Source: Chloroflexota bacterium
GTDB lineage: Bacteria; Chloroflexota; Dehalococcoidia; SZUA-161
Length of the DNA: 8,033 nt
Direction of reading: 5' to 3'
NCBI GenBank assembly: GCA_016865955.1
Contig: VGNW01000099.1
Coordinates: 1 to 8,033, forward strand
The notes beneath the pieces were generated by a model that worked only from the letters and a program-made list of their open reading frames with translations, was not told the DNA's origin and ran no database searches. Made by a program: the position numbers and the translations under genes. This document shows, one piece after another, positions 1 to 6,131 of this stretch. Numbering within the stretch: position 1 is the stretch's first letter; every line of letters starts with the position of its first letter.

Positions 1-59
1 TGCCTCCAGTATTCCTTTCCTTAACAATAACAGCTTCAACTATTGTCCGCTATACCCTC

Positions 60-82
60 TCCCATTTTTTAAGGGATTTTTT
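60..82 (+). terminator. Possible weak intrinsic terminator of an upstream gene
   Basis: TCCC (60-63) can pair with GGGA (73-76), and TT (65-66) with AA (71-72). A64 bulges out and the loop is TTTT. A run of six T follows at 77-82. The stem is short and AT-rich, so it would be a weak terminator for a plus-strand gene ending left of the window. It may equally be chance in AT-rich spacer. Bases 1-110 show no convincing coding sequence. Confidence 0.3.
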
Positions 83-115
83 CTCAAGTTGCTAAACGGT
101 CTCTGGCTCCTTGTT

Positions 116-144
116 TTGACATTTTTGCCACGATATGGTAAGTT
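116..144 (+). promoter_or_regulatory. Sigma-70-type promoter for the ileS T-box leader
   Basis: A perfect TTGACA -35 box (116-121) is followed by a 17-base spacer and TAAGTT (139-144), a weak -10 match. An overlapping alternative is TTGTTT (111-116), 17 bases, then TATGGT (134-139). Either places the transcription start near 145-152, just before the first conserved T-box stem I sequence. The position relative to the leader is the best support for it. Confidence 0.6.
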
Positions 145-149
145 GCATA

Positions 150-432
150 GCTAAAGGCGTTGACGGAGACGAGTAGCCGGGGCAATCACACAGCGAGTCT
201 GGTACGGTGAGAGCAGATGTGACCAGCCCGAGTGAAAATCACTCCCGAGCTGCCAGCCGAACTCCTTCTTCTCGAGGGAAAGTAGACATGGCCGGTTTCG
301 TCAGCCGTTATACTGGACGGGGTTCTTCCTGAGAAGGACAGGTGCCCTTAAGAGTGCCCTGATATATCGGGGAAGTAGGGTGGTACCGCGGGAAATCAAG
401 TCCCGTCCCTATGGGGCGGGACTCTTTGTTTT
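150..432 (+). promoter_or_regulatory. T-box riboswitch, isoleucine-specific, upstream of ileS
   Basis: This transcribed leader senses uncharged tRNA-Ile and, when it binds, lets RNA polymerase read into ileS. Stem I spans roughly 155-255. It has GAGTAG near 171-176, AGCGAG (192-197) and GGTGAGAG (206-213) in the distal part, and GTGAAAATCACTCC (232-245) as the specifier strand. The specifier codon is ATC (Ile, 238-240). A hairpin with a 7-bp stem lies at 322-339 (GTTCTTC/GAAGGAC), and another at 357-372 (CCCTGA/TCGGGG) is in the usual place of stem III. The T-box AGGGTGGTACCGCG is at 377-390. Its TGGT (381-384) can pair with the ACCA end of tRNA-Ile, whose discriminator base is A. The antiterminator pairs 376-380 with 407-411 and 388-393 with 401-406, leaving a 7-nt bulge at 381-387. 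Gene context and specifier agree. The exact 5' end and the stem I base pairs were not folded computationally. Confidence 0.95.
399..432 (+). terminator. Regulated intrinsic terminator of the T-box leader
   Basis: AGTCCCGTCCC (399-409) pairs over 11 bp with GGGGCGGGACT (413-423), with one T-G wobble and a TAT loop. TTTGTTTT follows at 425-432. The 5' arm shares bases 401-411 with the 3' strand of the antiterminator, so the two structures exclude each other, as expected of a transcription-attenuating T-box. Confidence 0.93.
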
Positions 433-446
433 ATCAGGAGGGTTTG

Positions 447-3400
447 ATGTTCAAGCCGGTGTCGAGCAAGGTAAGTTTCCCTGAGCTTGAGCAGCGGATA
501 CTCGCTTTCTGGCTCGAAAATAAGATATTCGAACAGAGCGTGGAGCAGCGGAAGGGGAAACCTCTCTATGTCCTCTACGATGGGCCTCCCACAGCCAACG
601 CCAGCCCCGGGATTCACCATGTGCTGGCTAGGGTGTTTAAAGACCTGTTCCCCCGATATAAGACCATGAAGGGCTACTTTGTGCCCCGCCGTGCCGGGTG
701 GGATACCCACGGACTTCCTGTGGAGCTTGAGGTCGAGCGCAAGCTGGGGCTGAAAAGCAAACGTGAGATTGAGGAGCATGGCATTGCCAGGTTCAATGCA
801 GAGTGCCGGAAGAGCGTGCTCAAATATGTAAAGGAGTGGGAGGACCTCACCGACCGCATCGGCTTCTGGATAGACATGAAGCATCCCTATATCACCTTCG
901 AGAACGGCTACATCGAGACCTGCTGGTGGATAATAAATCAGTTGTGGCATAAGGGACTTATCTATCAGGGCTACAAGGTTACACCTCACTGCCCCCGTTG
1001 CGGCACATCGCTGTCCTCTCACGAGGTCGCCCTGGGCTACGATGAGACGGACGACCCGTCTATTTACATAAAGTTTGAAGTCAAACGGGATTCGTTGGAA
1101 AGAACTGATTTGGTACGTCATTCGCTACGGCTTAAGGAAAAGCCGGCTTATCTGCTGGCATGGACGACAACGCCCTGGACGCTTCCGGGAAATACCGCGC
1201 TGGCGGTTGCGCCTGATGCCGATTACTCGGTAATGGAGGGGCAGAACGATTACCTTATCATGGCGTCGGCTCTTGTCGATAAAGTAGGACTCGAAGGATA
1301 CCGTGAGGTTAAAAGAGTCAAAGGCTCAGAAATTGCGGGCGCCCAGGAAGGGTTAAGATACAAACCCCTGTTCAATCCCCATGAGTTTAATGTGGAGAGA
1401 AAGGCTTTTAAAAAGGGACTTCTCATTGTTCAAGAGACAGATAACAACCTTGATTATCCTGTGATTGTTGCTGACTTTGTATCTATGGAAGAGGGCACAG
1501 GAATTGTTCATGTAGCTCCTTCATTTGGGGAGGTCGACTATCAGGCTGGTGAGGACAACGGGCTCGATTTTGTGCGGGACTATGTGGATTTGCAGGGTAT
1601 CATTCAGGGCACATATCGTTTCGCAGGCAAGTTTGTCAAGGATGCCGATCCTCTTATTCTCGAAGACCTGAAATCGAGGGGGTTGCTCTATCGCAGCGAA
1701 CGGATTCGCCATACCTATCCCTTCTGCTGGCGCTGCAATACGCCGTTGCTCTACTACGCCAAACCTTCGTGGTATATCAAGACCACCGCCATGAAGGACA
1801 GGCTCATCTCGGGAAACAACGAGATAAACTGGTATCCCGAATATATCAAATACGGGCGGTTTGGCGACTGGCTGAATAACAACGTGGACTGGGCTTTCTC
1901 TCGCGAACGGTACTGGGGTACGCCGGTGCCGATATGGCGTTGCCAGGGCTGTAATCATGAAGAATGCATCGGAAGCGTTGAGGAGTTGAAACAGAAATCC
2001 GGTGTCAAGGGCGCAGACAAGCTCTCCGATTTGCACCGTCCTTATATAGATGAAGTGACTTACAATTGCTCCAAGTGTGGCAAGGAGATGCGCCGCGTGT
2101 CGGAGGTAATCGACTGCTGGTTCGATTCCGGCGCCATGCCCTTCGCCCAGTGGCACTATCCCTTTGAAAACAAGGCTATTTTCAAGGACTGGTTCCCCGC
2201 CGACTTTATCTGTGAGGCGGTAGACCAGACGCGGGGCTGGTTCTATAGCCTGCACGCTATCTCCACTCTGGTTATGGAGCAGCCCTGCTTCAGGAATGTG
2301 ATATGCCTGGGGCATATCCTCGACGCCGCCGGGGAGAAGATGAGCAAGTCCAGGGGCAACGTGGTCAAGCCCGCGGATGTGCTGGCTGCCAGCGGCGCCG
2401 ATGCCGTGCGCTGGTATATGTACACCTCGTCACCGCCGGGGAACGTACGCCGCTTCTCCAAGGACCTTGTCGATGAGGTGGTGCGTAAATTCCTGCTGAC
2501 CTTATGGAATACCTACTCGTTCTTCGTGACCTATGCCAACATAGATAAGTTCGACCCGCGCACCGCTGTTGCTCCCGACCAGCGCCCCGAGCTGGACCGC
2601 TGGATACTATCCGAGCTTAACCTGCTTGTGGACGGGGTCACACGCTCGCTGGATGAGTACGACCCCACTGCGGCGGGTCGTAAAATTGAGGAGTTCGTGG
2701 ACAATCTGTCCAACTGGTATGTAAGACGGAGCCGGAGACGATTCTGGAAGAGCGAAAACGATGCCGATAAGCTGTCGGCTTATACTACTCTATACCGTTG
2801 TCTGGTTACTCTGGCAAAACTGCTTGCCCCGTTTACTCCGTTTGTAGCCGAGGAGCTGTATCGTAACCTGGTTAAGCCGTTCGATAAAAATGCCCCTGAA
2901 AGCGTACATCTCACCGATTATCCTGAGGCTGATTTGAGGCAGGTCGATGAGAAGCTGTCGGCGGCTATTGGCCTAGCAATGAAAGTTACGAGTCTTGGCC
3001 GCGCTGAACGCGCAAAGGCGGGGATAAAAGTGCGCCAGCCCTTGGAGAAAATCGAGGTCAAGCCGAGAAATGAGGCTGAAAAGGAAAGCCTAGAACTTGT
3101 GGCCTCTCAAATATTGGACGAGCTCAATGTTAAGAATATAGTTATTACTCCACCGCCTGCATCTGTTGTTTTGGAAACTGCAGGCCCTGAGATAGTCATC
3201 TCTACCGATATTAATCAAGAGCTTGCTGACGAGGGACTTGCCCGCGAACTGGTGCACCGCCTGCAGAACCTGCGTAAGCAGGCTGGCTTTGATATCGCCG
3301 ACTACATCGAGACCTGCTACGAAGGCGGCTCGGCGGTACAGCGCGTGATGGGGAAATTCGAGCAGTATATAAAGCAGGAGACGCTGTCAAGGAAGCTGGT

Positions 3401-3488
3401 TCAGGGCAAGCCGCCTGAAGGCTCCTTCAGCAAGAGCCAGGTTATCGAAGGCGAGAAGGTAACGCTGGCGGTGAAACGGTTGAAATAG
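447..3488 (+). CDS. ileS: Isoleucyl-tRNA synthetase, type 2, with altered GIHH signature
   Basis: This cytoplasmic class Ia enzyme charges tRNA-Ile with isoleucine using ATP. It is full length at 1013 residues. ATG 447 is chosen as start because AGGAGGG (436-442) lies 4 bases upstream; the in-frame ATG at 411 is inside the leader terminator loop and has no ribosome binding site. The Rossmann fold carries GPPTANASPGIHH (residues 46-58), so the usual HxGH is GIHH at 55-58. KMSKS is intact at 631-635. The CP1 editing domain (about 200-400) has the Thr-rich TTTPWTLPGNTA segment from 240 and the conserved Asp in GEVDY (D364), so post-transfer editing is probably retained. Cysteine pairs at 182/185 and 427/430, and again at 499/502 and 541/544, look like two zinc sites. 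The anticodon-binding and C-terminal domains follow from about 690. Sequence style and the swapped signature place it in the eukaryote-like, mupirocin-insensitive clade 2. It is monocistronic, under an Ile T-box. Confidence 0.98.
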   Translation: MFKPVSSKVSFPELEQRILAFWLENKIFEQSVEQRKGKPLYVLYDGPPTANASPGIHHVLARVFKDLFPRYKTMKGYFVPRRAGWDTHGLPVELEVERKLGLKSKREIEEHGIARFNAECRKSVLKYVKEWEDLTDRIGFWIDMKHPYITFENGYIETCWWIINQLWHKGLIYQGYKVTPHCPRCGTSLSSHEVALGYDETDDPSIYIKFEVKRDSLERTDLVRHSLRLKEKPAYLLAWTTTPWTLPGNTALAVAPDADYSVMEGQNDYLIMASALVDKVGLEGYREVKRVKGSEIAGAQEGLRYKPLFNPHEFNVERKAFKKGLLIVQETDNNLDYPVIVADFVSMEEGTGIVHVAPSFGEVDYQAGEDNGLDFVRDYVDLQGIIQGTYRFAGKFVKDADPLILEDLKSRGLLYRSERIRHTYPFCWRCNTPLLYYAKPSWYIKTTAMKDRLISGNNEINWYPEYIKYGRFGDWLNNNVDWAFSRERYWGTPVPIWRCQGCNHEECIGSVEELKQKSGVKGADKLSDLHRPYIDEVTYNCSKCGKEMRRVSEVIDCWFDSGAMPFAQWHYPFENKAIFKDWFPADFICEAVDQTRGWFYSLHAISTLVMEQPCFRNVICLGHILDAAGEKMSKSRGNVVKPADVLAASGADAVRWYMYTSSPPGNVRRFSKDLVDEVVRKFLLTLWNTYSFFVTYANIDKFDPRTAVAPDQRPELDRWILSELNLLVDGVTRSLDEYDPTAAGRKIEEFVDNLSNWYVRRSRRRFWKSENDADKLSAYTTLYRCLVTLAKLLAPFTPFVAEELYRNLVKPFDKNAPESVHLTDYPEADLRQVDEKLSAAIGLAMKVTSLGRAERAKAGIKVRQPLEKIEVKPRNEAEKESLELVASQILDELNVKNIVITPPPASVVLETAGPEIVISTDINQELADEGLARELVHRLQNLRKQAGFDIADYIETCYEGGSAVQRVMGKFEQYIKQETLSRKLVQGKPPEGSFSKSQVIEGEKVTLAVKRLK

Positions 3489-3525
3489 TTTGGCTGTTAG
3501 TGAACGTTTAACATTCGTGGTGCAG

Positions 3526-3556
3526 GGGCGCGGTTGACGCGCCCTTTTTTCTTTTT
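3526..3556 (+). terminator. Intrinsic terminator of ileS
   Basis: GGGCGCG (3526-3532) pairs perfectly with CGCGCCC (3538-3544) across a GTTGA loop, followed by TTTTTTCTTTTT (3545-3556). It begins 38 bases after the ileS stop. Its T-tract runs into the stop codon of the convergent htrA gene (3555-3557). In the minus direction the hairpin is not followed by a T-run, so it is expected to work for ileS only. Confidence 0.93.
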
Positions 3557-4613
3557 ACGGTCTCTCGGCCAGGGTAATTGTAGTTACGTGCTCTGAGTTG
3601 CCTCGCCAGTAGGTCAGCTCTACCGTGTCTCCCACTTTATATTCCCACATATACTTTATCAGGTGGGAGGCGTCGTTTACTTTCTGTCCCTGAAATTGAG
3701 TTACTACATCGTTAACTTTAAGTCCTGCCTTCGCTGCCGGGCTATCTGCTGCCACATACCAGACCAGCGCGCCTTTATCTTTGGCTAAGCCGATTTGAGA
3801 AGCCACAGTAGGGGTAACATCGCGCAGGGTTACCCCGAGGTACGGCCTGATGACGCGACCGTATTCAATAAGGTCTTTATATACTCGCCGGGCAGTGTTG
3901 GCGCCCACTGCGAAGCCGATATTTTCCGCGCTGGAGATTATGAATGTATTGATGCCTATCACCTTGCCTTCGAGGTTAATCAGCGGACCGCCGCTGTTTC
4001 CCGGGTTTATTGCGGCATCGGTCTGGATTACATCGTAGTATGCGCTGCTGTCTATAGTGAAGGTGCGTTCGAGATTGCTCACAATACCGAGTGTGACCGA
4101 TGGCCCGCCTTCCAGACCAAGCGGGTTGCCCAGAGCTATCACCCAATCGCCCACACGCAGCCATGACGGGTCGCCGAACTCCGCAGAGGGGAAATTCTGC
4201 CCGTCGATCTTGATTACCCCCAGGTCGCTCAGCGGGTCTGTCCCTACTATTTGAGCCGTGAATGTCTGGTCGTTATCGGGGAGAGACACTTCGATCTTAG
4301 TGGCATCCTCTATGACGTGATTGTTGGTCAGGATGTATCCGTCGGAACTGAGGATAACTCCTGAGCCGCTCTTAGTGCTGATGGTAAAGAAAGCTCTATA
4401 CTCCACTGAGATATATACTACCGATGGCAGAACCCCTGCGACAACATCTGCGATTGATGGAAGTGATGCTGATTGGCCGGGCGTCGCTGTCGGCTGAGCT
4501 GTTGCCGTCGATGTGGTGGCAGGAGTGATGGTCGATGACAATGTCGTATTGCATCCGCCTGCTATCAGCGCTAAGAGAGTTGTTAGAATCAGTATCGTAG
4601 TCCAGGTCTTCAT
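3555..4613 (-). CDS. HtrA/DegP-family serine protease with one PDZ domain, probable lipoprotein
   Basis: This is an envelope quality-control protease of the trypsin-like S1C family, degrading or processing misfolded exported proteins. The 352 residues begin with a short hydrophobic signal ending in LIAGGC. Cys21 fits a lipobox, so the protein is probably lipid-anchored outside the membrane. A Thr/Ser/Ala/Pro-rich linker (about 22-47) follows. The protease domain (about 52-245) has a full catalytic triad: His99 in TNNHV, Asp130 in SDLGVIKI and Ser207 in NPGNSGGP. One PDZ domain covers about 255-345, with the SPAAKAGL core at 291-298. The length suits single-PDZ DegS/HtrA-type proteins. AAAGAGG (4623-4629, read on the minus strand) sits 9 bases before the ATG. 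The gene follows yihY on the same strand after 142 bases but has its own candidate promoter. An anchored single-PDZ HtrA could act in stress signalling as well as turnover; sequence alone does not decide. Confidence 0.96.
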   Translation of the reverse strand: MKTWTTILILTTLLALIAGGCNTTLSSTITPATTSTATAQPTATPGQSASLPSIADVVAGVLPSVVYISVEYRAFFTISTKSGSGVILSSDGYILTNNHVIEDATKIEVSLPDNDQTFTAQIVGTDPLSDLGVIKIDGQNFPSAEFGDPSWLRVGDWVIALGNPLGLEGGPSVTLGIVSNLERTFTIDSSAYYDVIQTDAAINPGNSGGPLINLEGKVIGINTFIISSAENIGFAVGANTARRVYKDLIEYGRVIRPYLGVTLRDVTPTVASQIGLAKDKGALVWYVAADSPAAKAGLKVNDVVTQFQGQKVNDASHLIKYMWEYKVGDTVELTYWRGNSEHVTTITLAERP

Positions 4614-4686
4614 GTTTGATAACCTCTTTGAGCCAAGTCATTTTCTAGCGACGCTGTTTTTATTGTCTGCCTTTCGTCGTATAGAA

Positions 4687-4716
4687 ATCATAAAATTTAC
4701 CACGCAAAAATTACAA
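4687..4716 (-). promoter_or_regulatory. Candidate promoter of htrA
   Basis: Read on the minus strand, TTGTAA (4711-4716) and TATGAT (4687-4692) are separated by 18 bases. The -10 matches five of six consensus bases and the -35 four of six. The start would be near 4680, giving a leader of about 65 bases to the htrA ATG. No terminator was seen after yihY, so read-through from yihY is also possible. Confidence 0.45.
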
Positions 4717-4755
4717 AGTCGTATCATTATTGGTAGTGCCCGAATCTTTTGTTTG

Positions 4756-5793
4756 CTATCGTCTGAAGTCGGCTTTGGAAGTGGTGATTTTCGATTCTCT
4801 CTTTTTTGCTTGCTCAGGGTCGTGCTCATTTTGTTCAGGGTTAGCTGAAGTTTGCTTTTTGGAAATTTTCGGCAGTTTTTTCCAGAAATTCAGGTTTAAT
4901 GGAATATTATCTCCAGTTTTAATTACACCCGGGATGAAATCGGGATAGGTTACCTCTGAATTTTTCATCCTGGGATAGATGGAGATTAGCTTGGCGCAGA
5001 ACAGCATTATTACCGCAGAAAGATAAGACCAGACCAGCAGAGCTATTATTGTTCCAGCTGTGCCGTAAACGAGGTTATAGGTGGCGAAGTGCCCTGCGAA
5101 CCAGACAAAGATGTCTTTTATGATTTCGAACAGAATTGCCGCTACCAGCGCGCCGAGCCAGACATGCCGCCAGCGGACATTCGTGTTGGGTATAAATTTA
5201 TAGAGAAAGAGGAACGCTATAAAAGCGACAAGGGCGCTTGCCAGTACGACCAGAGCCTGCCAGATGAAACCGACATCTGCAAGCTGCCTCCCGAAGATAG
5301 TAATGTCTGCACCTCTTACTATTTTGAAAGCTGTGGTGACACCGATGGAGATGAGCAAGAGCGCCCCGAACCCAGCCATCATAAGAAGCTCTATCAGCCT
5401 CTCCCTGAAGAAGGGGCGGGGGGTCTTTATCCCCCAGGCGGTGTTAACCGATTTCCTGATGGCATTGAATACAGCCATGCCTGTCCAGATTAATCCTAAG
5501 GTGGCTATAGCGCCTGCTGCGCCTGCTCCTAGAGAGACCTCTTTGATGGTCACAGAGACGAATTCTCCAGATATGGGCATTATTTCAGCTATGGTCTGAG
5601 TTACCTTCGCTTCGATGCCGGGGTCTCTTGTGAAGAAACTCAGAATGGTAATGGCTGCAAGCAGCAGGGGGAAAATCGAAAGCAACAGATAGTAGGAGAT
5701 GGCTGCCGCAAGATGGGTACAGTTGTCCGTGAGAAACTCCTGGACAGCCTGTTTTATCATGATTGCGAAGAACAGCAATCGTCTTATTACCAC
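4756..5793 (-). CDS. YihY/BrkB-family integral membrane protein
   Basis: This 345-residue polytopic inner-membrane protein belongs to the YihY/virulence-factor BrkB family, historically and wrongly called ribonuclease BN. Its molecular function is not established. About six hydrophobic segments are visible, near residues 28-52, 87-110, 133-157, 173-200, 208-232 and 243-270. Family-typical stretches are AAAISYYLLLSIFPLLLA near the start, the IPNTNVRWRHVWLGAL loop (201-215) and the YGTAGTIIALLVWSYLSA segment (243-260). Residues from about 275 form a charged, Lys/Glu/Gln-rich cytoplasmic tail; family members are often nearer 280-300 residues. GTG 5793 is taken as start because GGGGAGGG (5806-5813) lies upstream, though the 12-base spacing is long. 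An in-frame ATG (5758-5760) has no ribosome binding site but would remove only 11 residues. The upstream region carries an unusual inverted-repeat cluster. Confidence 0.9.
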   Translation of the reverse strand: MVIRRLLFFAIMIKQAVQEFLTDNCTHLAAAISYYLLLSIFPLLLAAITILSFFTRDPGIEAKVTQTIAEIMPISGEFVSVTIKEVSLGAGAAGAIATLGLIWTGMAVFNAIRKSVNTAWGIKTPRPFFRERLIELLMMAGFGALLLISIGVTTAFKIVRGADITIFGRQLADVGFIWQALVVLASALVAFIAFLFLYKFIPNTNVRWRHVWLGALVAAILFEIIKDIFVWFAGHFATYNLVYGTAGTIIALLVWSYLSAVIMLFCAKLISIYPRMKNSEVTYPDFIPGVIKTGDNIPLNLNFWKKLPKISKKQTSANPEQNEHDPEQAKKRESKITTSKADFRR

Positions 5794-5813
5794 TGCCTTA
5801 CTATTCCCTCCCC

Positions 5814-5832
5814 TTTGTACAGTCTGTGCAAA
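5814..5832. promoter_or_regulatory. 19-bp near-palindrome next to the yihY ribosome binding site, possible operator
   Basis: TTTGTACAG (5814-5822) and CTGTGCAAA (5824-5832) are inverted copies around a single central base, with one mismatch. The site abuts the yihY ribosome binding site (5806-5813). Its size and symmetry fit a dimeric repressor operator. I do not recognise it as the site of a known regulator. Confidence 0.4.
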
Positions 5833-5860
5833 TTAAGATAATTATTACGGACTAACGGAC

Positions 5861-5890
5861 TGTATATAATTGTCTATTTAATACTGAAAA
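5861..5890 (-). promoter_or_regulatory. Candidate promoter of yihY
   Basis: On the minus strand, TTTTCA (5885-5890) and TATACA (5861-5866) are 18 bases apart, each a partial consensus match. The start would be near 5854, giving a leader of about 60 bases that contains the 5814-5832 palindrome. The AT-richness of the region makes chance matches likely. Confidence 0.3.
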
Positions 5891-6131
5891 CAGATTAAAG
5901 TCCTAAAATAGACTGTAAGTCCGCGGACTGTACATGCTCTCGCGTTCGTCTGTATTTGTTAACATCGTGCACCATAAGTCGAAAAATGTCAACTGTCTAA
6001 GAATATTCCGTAGAGTTTTGTAAATCAATCGCCCGAAATTATCAGTATACAGGGGGCTATAGTAAGTCGATGTGCTCGAATGAAATCAGTCAGTGAACAT
6101 GTGAAATGAAGCCAGATTGTTTGAGGTTATT

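Larger units (their letters stand above)
5814..5934. repeat. Nested inverted repeats with GGACTGTA-like motifs
   Basis: Three nested complementary arm pairs are visible: TGTACAGTC (5816-5824) with GACTGTACA (5926-5934), CGGACT (5856-5861) with AGTCCG (5918-5923), and GTCTATTT (5872-5879) with AAATAGAC (5906-5913). An inner hairpin joins TTTAAT-A-CTG (5877-5886) and CAG-ATTAAA (5891-5899) over an AAAA loop. GACTGTA occurs three times (5858, 5911, 5926) and once inverted (5818-5824). ACGGACT is doubled at 5847 and 5855, and AGTCCGCGGACT (5918-5929) is a perfect 12-bp palindrome. It could be a multi-site operator, a structured leader, or the relic of a small mobile element. Confidence 0.5.
5794..6131. 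other. 338-bp AT-rich intergenic region between ftsK and yihY
   Basis: No gene is supported here. The left part (5814-5934) holds a cluster of inverted repeats and the probable yihY control region. The right part (5935-6131) shows no convincing promoter, terminator or RNA. It contains two copies of TAAGTCGA about 90 bases apart and the short palindromes GTTAAC and GTGCAC, all of which can arise by chance. A 29-codon plus-strand reading frame (5934-6023) lacks a ribosome binding site and is not called. No intrinsic terminator for ftsK was found. Confidence 0.6.

Noticed and set aside
396..1121. 241-codon minus-strand open frame opposite the leader and 5' part of ileS
   Set aside because: It overlaps the T-box core and the conserved IleRS catalytic region, has no recognisable protein family features, and is a by-product of ileS codon use.
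1521..2315. 264-codon minus-strand open frame opposite ileS
   Set aside because: It lies fully inside the conserved ileS coding sequence and its translation resembles no known family; treated as a shadow.
5814..5934. CRISPR array or insertion sequence
   Set aside because: The repeated words are short and unevenly spaced with no uniform spacers, and no transposase or target-site duplication is visible.
5934..6023. 29-codon plus-strand ORF in the ftsK-yihY gap
   Set aside because: It has no ribosome binding site and no recognisable composition; a frame this short is expected by chance.
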